Shown here: piece by piece, positions 1 to 8,003 of the stretch
Position numbering within the stretch: position 1 is the stretch's first letter
How the letters are laid out: the number at the start of each line of letters is the position of its first letter
Assembly (NCBI GenBank): GCA_030590185.1
Contig: JAUUZB010000008.1
Location: 1 to 14,832 of the forward strand
Direction of reading: 5' to 3'
DNA: 14,832 bases
Source of the DNA: Deltaproteobacteria bacterium
Lineage (GTDB): Bacteria; Myxococcota; XYA12-FULL-58-9; JAUUZB01
Notes under the pieces: generated by a model
Told to the model about the DNA's origin: nothing
Databases searched by the model: none
Seen by the model: the letters and a program-made list of their open reading frames with translations, nothing else
Position numbers and translations under genes: made by a program

Positions 1-443
<443 letters not shown>

Positions 444-446
444 GCG

Positions 447-998
447 ATGTTTCCAACCTCAACCAAGGGTGTCCTGGGGCAGTTCGTCGATCCGACCGAG
501 GCGCTCGCCGCCGCCGAACGGGTGCGTGACTCGGAGTACACCCACTTCGACTTCCTCACCCCGTTCCCGGTGCACGGCATGGACGAAGCCATGGGTCAAA
601 AGCGTAGCTGGGTGCCGCTCGCCACCGTCTTGCTGGTGATCGCCGGCATCGGCACGGCCCAACTAATGATGAACTACATCATGGTCATTGACTGGCCGAT
701 GAACTTCGGCGGCAAGCCGTTCTTCGCCTGGCCGTCGTTCATCCCCGTCACCTTCGAGCTGATGGTGTTGTTCGCCGCCATCGGCACCGCCATCGTGGCG
801 ATCATCGGCGGCAAGCGCGACACCGTGCCGCAACCGCCGCCCATGTTGATCCAGACGGGTGCAACGGTCGATAAGTTCGTGCTCTGGATCTCCGCCACCG
901 ACCCAAAGTTCGACGTCGACCGGGTCGTCGCGTTCGTCGAGGAGCTCGGCGCCCATGGGGTGCGGGTCGCCGACGTTGAGGAGAGCAGCCATGCGTAA
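447..998 (+). CDS. actD: ActD, ACIII small membrane subunit (DUF3341 family)
   Basis: This 183-residue protein belongs to the DUF3341 family, known as subunit ActD of Alternative Complex III. Its N-terminal soluble part (about 1-50) starts with the family-typical feature of a short alpha/beta region, including a stretch reading THFDFLTPFPVHGMDEAMG. Two membrane helices follow, at about 55-75 and 91-115, forming a hairpin, and then a soluble C-terminal tail. The second half includes KFDVDRVVAFVEELGAHGV, typical of the family's C-terminus. The subunit has no cofactor and is thought to be structural. The ATG is preceded by a strong GGGGAGGG ribosome site at 432-439. The end overlaps the start of actE by 8 bases, which points to coupled translation. 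Length and position match the family well. Confidence 0.9.
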   Translation: MFPTSTKGVLGQFVDPTEALAAAERVRDSEYTHFDFLTPFPVHGMDEAMGQKRSWVPLATVLLVIAGIGTAQLMMNYIMVIDWPMNFGGKPFFAWPSFIPVTFELMVLFAAIGTAIVAIIGGKRDTVPQPPPMLIQTGATVDKFVLWISATDPKFDVDRVVAFVEELGAHGVRVADVEESSHA

Positions 999-1793
999 CC
1001 GAACCTGTTGCAGAGCCCCTGCCGTTACGGCGGGTCTCGGCTGCGCGCTTGCCGCGCTGTTGGCATTGAGCGCCTGCGAGATCGGCCTGCCCGCCGGCAC
1101 CGAGCCCTACCGGGAGACCAACTTCCTCGACATGAGCGATCAGCCCAAGCTCAAGCCGCAGCGGGCCGACCTGAGCGGCGAGACCCCGACCGGCATGCTC
1201 GCCCCACCCCCGGGCGCCCTGGCTAGAAACGAACGGCCCTACCCGTTCCGCCAGGACCAGGGCGACCTCGCCGGCGCGACCCTGACGAACCCGCTGGCGG
1301 CCACCCCCGAGGTGATCGCCCGGGGCAAATGGACCTACGAGAACCTCTGCATCACCTGCCACGGTCCAGAGGCGGCCGGCGACGGCCACATCACCAAGCT
1401 CTTTCCAAAGCCACCGAGCTTGATGACGCAGAAGATACGCGACTGGTCCGACGGTCGCATCTTCCACCTGCCGATGCGTGGCCAGGGATCGATGCCGAGT
1501 CATGCCAAGCAGATCGAGGCCGGGGAGATCTGGGAGGTGATTCATTACCTGCGGACCCTACAGGCCCGCCTGCCCGTGGCGCCCCCGGCCGAGCCCGCCG
1601 CGCCGACTGAACCCGCCGCGCCAACCGATTCCGCCGCGCCAACCGAGCCCGCCGCGCCAACTGAACCCGCCGCGCCAACCGATTCCGCCGCGCCAACCGA
1701 TTCCGCCGCGCCAACCGAGCCCGCCGCGCCAACCGATTTCGCCGCGCCAACCGAGCCCGCTCCCCCAGCGCCGCTCCAGGGAGGTGAAGGACA

Positions 1794-1797
<4 letters not shown>
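991..1797 (+). CDS. actE: ActE, ACIII lipid-anchored monohaem cytochrome c
   Basis: This 268-residue lipoprotein cytochrome c starts at the ATG at 991, which overlaps the actD stop and has a GAGGAG ribosome site at 978-983; an upstream in-frame extension lies inside actD and is not used. A signal peptide ends in a lipobox LSAC, with Cys29 as the lipidated residue. The single haem-binding motif CITCH is at residues 120-124. Met168, in GSMPSHA, is the probable sixth haem ligand. In ACIII this subunit accepts electrons from the Fe-S/haem core and passes them to a soluble cytochrome or an oxidase. Residues 201-260 form an unusual tail of repeated EPAAPT/DSAAPT units beyond the folded domain; most ActE proteins I know of lack such an extension. 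The stop overlaps the actF start by 3 bases (ATGA arrangement). Confidence 0.92.
1591..1770 (+). repeat. 18-bp in-frame tandem repeat in the 3' end of actE
   Basis: Nine 18-bp units run head to tail from 1591 to 1752, followed by a degraded tenth (1753-1770). Each encodes a hexapeptide of the form EPAAPT, DSAAPT or DFAAPT. The DNA core GCCGCGCCAAC is almost invariant from the second unit on, so recent slippage or recombination is likely rather than old protein-level convergence. Because the unit is a multiple of three, copy-number change lengthens or shortens the tail without breaking the reading frame. The product is a flexible Pro/Ala-rich tether in the periplasm. Confidence 0.95.
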
Positions 1798-3011
<1,214 letters not shown>

Positions 3012-3020
3012 TCAGGCCGC

Positions 3021-3046
3021 CCTCGAAGAAGAGCTCCCGATCGAGG
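3021..3046. terminator. Weak candidate hairpin between convergent actF and regulator gene
   Basis: CCTCGA (3021-3026) and TCGAGG (3041-3046) are perfect inverted complements separated by 14 bases, in the 41-base gap between the converging actF and HTH/zinc-ribbon genes. The location suits a bidirectional terminator. There is no T-run on either side, so it does not meet the normal criteria for an intrinsic terminator. Confidence 0.22.
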
Positions 3047-3052
3047 CGTCGC

Positions 3053-3328
3053 TCAAGCGGTCAACCGAAACCACGGCCCGACAGTTCTCTCCGATCTGCA
3101 CGTCGGACAACGCGATGGGTTGCTCAAGCGATCGCGCTTCTTGAAGACGAATCCGCAGGCGGTGCACTCGGCGGGCCGTAGCTCGAAGGACTTCCGGTGG
3201 GAGCGCCGCATGTGCTCGAGGTCGTCCAACACCACGCGCACGTGAAGCCCAAGAAATTCTGCCAGGTCCCGCGCCGTGGCTTCGCCGTCGCGTAAGTGGA
3301 TCTCTAGCAGCTCGCGGCGGGTGGGCAT
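3053..3328 (-). CDS. Small HTH / zinc-ribbon transcriptional regulator (COG3357-like)
   Basis: This 91-residue protein has two parts. Residues 1-45 form a winged-helix-like DNA-binding region, with a helix-turn-helix around 17-40 (TARDLAEFLGLHVRVVLDDL). Residues 50-88 form a zinc ribbon with CTAC (Cys55, Cys58) and CPTC (Cys74, Cys77). This matches the layout of COG3357, predicted regulators with an HTH fused to a Zn ribbon, which are common in archaea and also found in some bacteria. It probably binds DNA in the cytoplasm; the target and signal are unknown. The ATG at 3328 has no strong ribosome site, but both domains begin correctly from it. It converges on actF and is transcribed away from the radical SAM gene, so it could act on the promoter region between them, although nothing in the sequence proves that. 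Confidence 0.8.
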   Translation of the reverse strand: MPTRRELLEIHLRDGEATARDLAEFLGLHVRVVLDDLEHMRRSHRKSFELRPAECTACGFVFKKRDRLSNPSRCPTCRSERTVGPWFRLTA

Positions 3329-3449
3329 GATGTCGCGTTTATCAGGCTGGGGGCGCGGGTCATAGGACGCCTGGATCCGTCACGGGAGAGGTGAGTAGCA
3401 TTGTCCGGGGCGCTGTGCGGGGAGCCGCTCGCTCCTGCGTGCGCTCCTC

Positions 3450-3537
3450 GCGAAACGGGGGGGACTGCTTCGGCTCTTGGGGGGGAGCGCTCCGACCGAT
3501 TGTGGGTGCTTCGCCTCCGCCGCACCCCCCGTTTCGC
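3450..3537. repeat. Long-armed GC-rich inverted repeat (possible dispersed repeat element)
   Basis: GCGAAACGGGGGG at 3450-3462 is the exact reverse complement of CCCCCCGTTTCGC at 3525-3537, a 13-base perfect match around a 62-base centre. Inside it a second stem, GGGTGC (3504-3509) with GCACCC (3522-3527), encloses 12 bases and competes with the right arm. The nine-base word CGCTCGCTC also occurs on both flanks (3426-3434 and 3553-3561) in direct orientation. The structure could be an RNA fold, a REP/BIME-like dispersed repeat or a small non-autonomous element. Confidence 0.55.
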
Positions 3538-3632
3538 TGCGGTGCCGCGCGTCGCTCGCTCACGCATCGCCCCGGAGCTGAGGATGAGCGGGCCTACCGG
3601 CTCAGTCGTCGCTTTCATAATCCCCACAACCG

Positions 3633-3660
3633 GATGTTTTTGCTGGTAATTCCGAACATC
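3633..3660. promoter_or_regulatory. Candidate operator: spaced inverted repeat upstream of radical SAM gene
   Basis: GATGTT (3633-3638) and AACATC (3655-3660) are perfect inverted complements with centres 22 bases apart, about two DNA turns, in the AT-richer stretch just upstream of the probable promoter. This is the spacing expected for a dimeric regulator, but six-base arms can arise by chance. Confidence 0.22.
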
Positions 3661-3701
3661 ACACCCGTCCCTGGTTATTCCTCGGTGTAGTTGCGGATGT
3701 G

Positions 3702-3710
3702 TGCTACTAT
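3702..3710 (+). promoter_or_regulatory. Candidate extended -10 promoter for the radical SAM operon
   Basis: The bases TGCTACTAT form an extended -10 element (TG, one base, then TACTAT at 3705-3710), within an AT-rich patch 41 bases before the start codon. A transcript would begin near 3717 and have a leader of about 35 bases. No good -35 hexamer is found at 17 bases, which is tolerated by extended -10 promoters. A GAGGAG ribosome site lies at 3741-3746. Confidence 0.4.
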
Positions 3711-3751
3711 CCCACATATACCCACACAAGCCTACACCAAGAGGAGATCCC

Positions 3752-4876
3752 ATGACGAGTCACGCAGCACGAGCCCAAGCCCGCCGCGCCCCGGACCTCC
3801 TCTTCGAGGAGCAACAGCGCGCCCGAATCCGAGACCTCGCCCCGCTGCTCGAGTACCCAGAGCGGATCACCGCCGGGGTGGGCCTGCATCGGATGACGGT
3901 CTTCCTCACCTACGCCTGCAACCTCGCCTGTATCTACTGCAAGACCATCGCATTCCACGACGCGCCAGCGGGGCGCCGGGGCTTTGACCTCGCGGGGTTC
4001 GACAGCCTGCTCGACGCCCACACCGCCTCCCCGGTGCGCCACCTGCACTTGACCGGCGGTGAGGCCGCCACGGTCCGTGGGGTCGTCGACATGGTCCGCC
4101 GGGCGCGTCAACGGGGCGTGCGGGCGATCAGTATGACCTCGAACGGAACCCTCGGCTCCCGCCTGTACCTCGACCTGATCGCGGCGGGCCTCGACGAGCT
4201 GCGGATCTCCCTCGACGCCAGCGACGATGCCCTCGGGGCGGCCCTGACCCGGCGGAGCGGAGCCTTTGCAGCAACCTTGCGTACCCTCGCCGAGCTCGCC
4301 GAGGCCCGTCGGGGCGGCGTGCGGTTCGTGCTCATCCTCAACGCGGTCGTCGGCGTCCAGAACCGCCACCGCCTGGCGGAGTTGGTCCGTTTTCTGTTGG
4401 GCTTTTTGCCCGACGACGTGAAGTTGATCACCGAGGCGGACCTACGCGACGGGCTCGGCGATTTCCCCGAGGCGCCCGCCGTTCGCGCCGAGATCGCAGC
4501 GGAGCTGTCACGCCGGCCACCGGAGACGCTGCCCCTGTTGCGCCGCAAGCTCGAGACGGTGTTTGCGCCCGAAGCGATCGGTCTGCCGAGCACCGCCCCG
4601 GTCGGCGGCCGCCCCGGGTCGAACGACCCGCGCTGGCGGTGTTACGTCCCGTTGACGGAGCGCACCCTGGACATCGCCCACTACTACCCATGCTCGGTCT
4701 ATCTACGCGAAGGGGGAGAGCCCCTCGGCAGCCTGAGCGATCCCCCAGATCTGCAGCGCCGCCGCTCGGCGACCTTCGTGCGCGAGGCCGACTGCCAGGC
4801 CGATCCGATCTGCCGCCGGTACTGCTTGCACTGCACCCGGCTGTTCAACGACCGGGCAAACGCGGCGCGACCATGA
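3752..4876 (+). CDS. Radical SAM enzyme with SPASM-like C-terminal cysteines
   Basis: This 374-residue cytoplasmic enzyme starts at the ATG at 3752, which has GAGGAG five bases upstream; an in-frame GTG at 3701 sits in the promoter and is less likely. The radical SAM motif CxxxCxxC is at Cys56, Cys60 and Cys63 and binds the 4Fe-4S cluster that cleaves S-adenosylmethionine. The GGE motif (102-104) and the SNGT strand (130-133) fit a MoaA-like TIM barrel. The C-terminus has Cys297, Cys314, Cys348, Cys354, Cys358 and Cys361, a pattern close to SPASM/twitch domains that hold auxiliary clusters and often act on peptides, proteins or small metabolites. Its stop overlaps the next gene in an ATGA, so the two products are probably made together. 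No precursor peptide gene was found nearby. Family assignment is firm; the substrate is unknown. Confidence 0.9.
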   Translation: MTSHAARAQARRAPDLLFEEQQRARIRDLAPLLEYPERITAGVGLHRMTVFLTYACNLACIYCKTIAFHDAPAGRRGFDLAGFDSLLDAHTASPVRHLHLTGGEAATVRGVVDMVRRARQRGVRAISMTSNGTLGSRLYLDLIAAGLDELRISLDASDDALGAALTRRSGAFAATLRTLAELAEARRGGVRFVLILNAVVGVQNRHRLAELVRFLLGFLPDDVKLITEADLRDGLGDFPEAPAVRAEIAAELSRRPPETLPLLRRKLETVFAPEAIGLPSTAPVGGRPGSNDPRWRCYVPLTERTLDIAHYYPCSVYLREGGEPLGSLSDPPDLQRRRSATFVREADCQADPICRRYCLHCTRLFNDRANAARP

Positions 4877-5433
4877 CCCTCGACGCGGAGCCCGTGGTGC
4901 TGCGTTTGGCGGAGCCTTCGCCGGCCAAGATAGCGAAGCTGCGCGCTTGGCTAACCGCCATCGACCACGGGGCGCGCTCGATCCCCACCGCCGGCCGGGT
5001 CAACCTCCTGATCACCCCGCTGGGGATGACCGCACGCGGTTGGCTGGCGCGCCAACTCCAACGGCGCGGCGTCGACATCCAAGGACGCCGCCGCCTCGCA
5101 CGCTGGCCACGCCTCTCCACAGCTATTCGGCTGCGACATCGCAACGGTGCCGCCATGCGACGGGCCGTCCTCTTCGAGACCGCCTGGGGGATGCTCTTCC
5201 CGCGCGGCGAGGCAGAGGTGTGGGGCATCGACGGTCGATTCCACCGCCGGCTGGTGGCGGACAAGCCAGCCCTCCGTGCCCGGCTCGCCAATCTCCCGGT
5301 GTCATTCGGGCGGGGGCGCGAGGACCGGGGAGTTCTGCACGCCTTCCACGTACCGGATCTCGGGGAGGTCATCAGGGAAACCCGCCGTCTGGATGCGGCA
5401 CTGGAGGCCCTCGACTCCCGGGCAGGAAGGTAG
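4873..5433 (+). CDS. Uncharacterised protein, possible divergent nucleoside diphosphate kinase-like fold
   Basis: This 186-residue soluble protein is encoded from the ATG at 4873, which overlaps the radical SAM stop by four bases. It lacks its own ribosome site and so probably relies on translational coupling. I do not recognise a close family. Residues 42-74 (starting RVNLLITPLG and continuing to an R-R-G-V-D-I helix-strand turn) resemble the first strand, helix and second strand of nucleoside diphosphate kinase. Residues 156-162 (HAFHVPD) line up with the kinase active-site loop NxxHGSD, keeping the histidine (His159) and aspartate (Asp162), and are followed by an expected helix. The lysine that binds phosphate in the first strand of true kinases is Thr48 here, and the GS of the loop is replaced by VP. 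It may be an inactive or repurposed relative that binds a nucleotide or partners the radical SAM enzyme. This is inference from motif resemblance by eye. Confidence 0.75.
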   Translation: MTLDAEPVVLRLAEPSPAKIAKLRAWLTAIDHGARSIPTAGRVNLLITPLGMTARGWLARQLQRRGVDIQGRRRLARWPRLSTAIRLRHRNGAAMRRAVLFETAWGMLFPRGEAEVWGIDGRFHRRLVADKPALRARLANLPVSFGRGREDRGVLHAFHVPDLGEVIRETRRLDAALEALDSRAGR

Positions 5434-5487
5434 TTTATGGGAGTGCCGGACGCCACCGGGTGTCCACGTTGAGGAGGGACCCGACCC

Positions 5488-6912
5488 ATGAACTTCCCCT
5501 GGGCGTTGCTCGTCGATCTCGGCATCATCTCCGCGGCGCTCCTGCTCGCGACCGTGATTCGCGCCAGGGTACGTTTCTTTCAGAGATTCCTGATCCCGAA
5601 CGCCCTGACCGCGGGCTTCTTCCTGTTGCTGTTCTACAACTTCGCCGCCCCTCCCCTCGGGCTGTCCGCGGATCGGCTCGGGGTCCTGGTGTATCATCTA
5701 TTGAGTATCTCCTACATCGCCATGACCCTGCGCCGCGAGGAGGGCGCCAAAAATACGGCGGAGCGAGGAATCATGGGCACCTCGGCCGTGGTGATCTCCC
5801 AGTTCGGCTTGCAGGTGGTGACCGGCCTGCTGCTCACCTTCCTGTTCATGTCCACGGTCATCCCGGATCTATTCCCCTCCTTCGGGCTGCTCCTGTCCCT
5901 CGGTTTTGCCCAGGGCCCCGGCCAGGCCTATGCCATCGGCCACGGCTGGGAGGGCTTCGGGTTCAACGGCGCCGGCAGCATTGGGCTCACTTTTGCGGCG
6001 GTGGGATTTCTATGGGCCTGCTTCGGCGGGATGTTCCTAATCAACTACGGCATCAAGCGGGGCTGGTTGTCCCGAGCCGAGCGCCAAGGGCTGGAGCGAT
6101 TTGACGCCAAGAGCGGTGTGCACCCGCCAGGGAGCAAGCTACCCGTCGGCGCCAGGCTCACCACCGAGTCCGAGGCCATCGATTCGATGACCTTCAACCT
6201 CGGCATGGTGCTGTTCATCTACCTGCTCTGTTATCTCGTGTTGCACCTGATCACCTACCTGCTCTCGCTGGCCGGCGATCTCGGCCGCGATCTGGCGGTC
6301 AACCTCTGGGCCCTGAGCTTCGTGTTCGCCGCCATCACGGCGCTGGCGGTCAAGAAGCTCCTCGCCCTGCTGAAGGTCGATCACACCCTCGACAACGGCA
6401 CCCTGACCCGACTCTCCGGCGCCTCGGTGGATCTCATGGTCGCCGGCGCCCTCGGCGCCATCTCCCTGGTGATCGTGGCGGAGTACTGGCTACCGATCCT
6501 GACCATGGCCTTGGTCTCCGGTCTCCTGACCATGGTCACCGTGCTCTGGCTCTGCTCCCGGGTATTCGTCGAGCACCGGCTGCACCGGGCGTTGCTGATT
6601 TTCGGTTCCTCCACCGGCACCATGCCGACCGGACTCGCGTTGCTCAGGGTGATCGACCCACAATTCGAGAGCCCGGCGGCATCCGATTACATGTACCAGG
6701 CGCCCTTCACCTTCGTGATCGTGATCCCGCTCATCCTGTCGATCAACCTGCCGGTCTACAGCGCGACCGAAGGCCGGCCCGAGTTGTTCTGGCTGATGGT
6801 GGCGATCGCCCTGGGCTACCTGTTGCTCTCCCTCATCCTCTTCGTGTGGGTGGCGAGAAAGAGAGCGTTCAAGAACGCCGGGCGCGTCTGGCTGCCGGCC
6901 GAGCCGGAATAG
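5488..6912 (+). CDS. Sodium/glutamate symporter (ESS/GltS) family membrane protein
   Basis: This 474-residue inner-membrane protein has about 10-12 hydrophobic helices in two halves joined by a soluble loop near residues 190-230. Each half has a Gly-rich hairpin of the kind found in GltS-type carriers: GPGQAYAIGHGWE at 143-155 and GTMPTGLALLRVIDP at 377-391. The early segment RFLIPNALTAGF also fits the family. GltS proteins import glutamate with sodium, but divergent members of this type may carry other organic acids or amino acids. It is longer than the usual 400 residues of E. coli GltS. The ATG has GAGGAGGG at 5471-5478. It lies 54 bases after the preceding gene and may be in the same transcription unit. 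It ends 9 bases from the convergent cheB, leaving no room for a terminator between them. Confidence 0.83.
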   Translation: MNFPWALLVDLGIISAALLLATVIRARVRFFQRFLIPNALTAGFFLLLFYNFAAPPLGLSADRLGVLVYHLLSISYIAMTLRREEGAKNTAERGIMGTSAVVISQFGLQVVTGLLLTFLFMSTVIPDLFPSFGLLLSLGFAQGPGQAYAIGHGWEGFGFNGAGSIGLTFAAVGFLWACFGGMFLINYGIKRGWLSRAERQGLERFDAKSGVHPPGSKLPVGARLTTESEAIDSMTFNLGMVLFIYLLCYLVLHLITYLLSLAGDLGRDLAVNLWALSFVFAAITALAVKKLLALLKVDHTLDNGTLTRLSGASVDLMVAGALGAISLVIVAEYWLPILTMALVSGLLTMVTVLWLCSRVFVEHRLHRALLIFGSSTGTMPTGLALLRVIDPQFESPAASDYMYQAPFTFVIVIPLILSINLPVYSATEGRPELFWLMVAIALGYLLLSLILFVWVARKRAFKNAGRVWLPAEPE

Positions 6913-6921
6913 CCCGCCGCT

Positions 6922-7980
6922 TCACTTCCCCAAGCGCACCAGCAAGTCCGGGATGGCCTCCGGTGGCAAGATCTCGTCCACGACGCCCGCCCGGATCGCA
7001 GATTGGGGCATGCTGTCGACGACGCAGGTCTCGGGCGTTTGAGCGACACAATGTGCGCCCGCTCGACTGAGGGCCGTCATGCCCTGTGTGCCGTCACGCC
7101 CCATGCCGGTGAACACCAGGCCGGTCACCCCGGAGCCCAATTGCTCGGCGGCGCTCGTGAAGAGGCGGTCGATGGAGGGGGTGTGGAGATCCTTGTCGTG
7201 CCGTGGCGTGGGGCCAATTCGATTATTCGGGCGTATCTCGATGTGGTGCGCGTCCGCCGCGACGTAGACCACGCCGCCAGCCATGGGCATCAGCCGCTCG
7301 CAAACGACGATCTCGTGGCCGGTGCTCCTGCTCATCCAGGTGGCAAAACCCTGCACGAAGCCGTCCGCAAGGTGTTGAGCGATGGCGATCGGCAGGGGGA
7401 ACGGCGCCGGGAGGCTCTCCAACAACCTCAGCAATAGGGGCGGTCCGCCGGTCGACGCACCGATGACGAGGAGCCGACCCCCGGGCCAATCGCCCGGAAC
7501 CACCGTCGAGACAGGTGTGGACACCGGGCGCCGCCGCCTCTCGAGTTGGTCGGCCCGCCGTCGCCGCGTGCGCCGGGTCACGACCGGCACCTTCGATAGC
7601 GATTCGATGATCCGCACGAGTTGCCGGCGTTCTGGCTCGTAGGATGGGTGCCGGATCCCAGGCAGCTTGCTACGCACCTCGAGGGCCCCGGCCTCGACCG
7701 CACGAAACGCCAGCTCGGGATCGCCGGGATCGACACCGGTGACGATGATGATCGGCGTAGCGCGGAGAGACATGATCTCAGCGGTGACAGCCAGTCCATT
7801 CTCGTCACCGAGATAGACGTCCATCAACACGACATCGGGGGTGAGACGCTCGACAGCCGACAAGGCACCGGCACCGTCTGCGACCTCCGCCACCACCTGC
7901 ATGTTGGGGCCAACCTCGATGGCACCACGCAGGGCGAGCCTCGCGGTGGGAGAGTCGTCAACAATGAGGACACGAACCAT
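6922..7980 (-). CDS. cheB: CheB / WspF-like receptor methylesterase response regulator
   Basis: This 352-residue protein removes methyl groups from receptor glutamates (and deamidates glutamines), resetting the chemoreceptor. The N-terminal receiver domain (1-125) has Asp8, Asp9, phosphoacceptor Asp54 and Lys105. An Arg-rich linker (about 135-160) follows, then the CheB esterase domain (165-350) with the catalytic triad Ser176 in GASTGG, His203 in AQH and Asp296 in GMGRDG. The ATG at 7980 gives the canonical MVRVLIVDDS start and is preceded by GAGGGG at 7991-7996. An in-frame GTG at 8007 overlaps the cheA stop (GTGA) and would add nine residues. It is the last gene of the chemosensory operon and would be phosphorylated by the hybrid CheA. 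In Wsp-type systems the corresponding protein is WspF. Confidence 0.93.
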   Translation of the reverse strand: MVRVLIVDDSPTARLALRGAIEVGPNMQVVAEVADGAGALSAVERLTPDVVLMDVYLGDENGLAVTAEIMSLRATPIIIVTGVDPGDPELAFRAVEAGALEVRSKLPGIRHPSYEPERRQLVRIIESLSKVPVVTRRTRRRRADQLERRRRPVSTPVSTVVPGDWPGGRLLVIGASTGGPPLLLRLLESLPAPFPLPIAIAQHLADGFVQGFATWMSRSTGHEIVVCERLMPMAGGVVYVAADAHHIEIRPNNRIGPTPRHDKDLHTPSIDRLFTSAAEQLGSGVTGLVFTGMGRDGTQGMTALSRAGAHCVAQTPETCVVDSMPQSAIRAGVVDEILPPEAIPDLLVRLGK

Positions 7981-8003
7981 GGAGCCGTTTCCCCTCACGG
8001 CAC

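Larger units (their letters stand above)
3329..3690. other. Non-coding region between regulator and radical SAM gene
   Basis: About 420 bases separate the two divergent genes (up to 3751). The left two thirds (about 3400-3570) are very GC-rich with G and C runs, arrow-like inverted repeats and no convincing codon structure: short open frames here have compositionally biased Arg/Pro/Gly translations and overlap in several frames, so I do not call them genes. The right third (about 3600-3740) is clearly richer in A+T and looks like a promoter region. I see no tRNA or recognisable riboswitch. Confidence 0.6.

Noticed and set aside
1591..1770. CRISPR-like array from the tandem units
   Set aside because: The units are contiguous with no spacers and code in frame for the ActE tail.
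3391..3690. Open frames of 67-149 residues in the gap before the radical SAM gene, on both strands
   Set aside because: They overlap each other in several frames, have Arg/Pro/Gly-biased translations, lack ribosome sites and cross the inverted repeats; they are most likely chance frames in GC-rich DNA. None looks like a RiPP precursor with a leader and core.
3701..3751. GTG at 3701 as the start of the radical SAM protein
   Set aside because: It would sit inside the probable -10 promoter element and has no ribosome site, whereas the ATG at 3752 has GAGGAG five bases upstream.
6905..6930. Intrinsic terminator between the carrier and cheB
   Set aside because: Only nine bases separate the convergent stop codons and no hairpin with a T-run is present.
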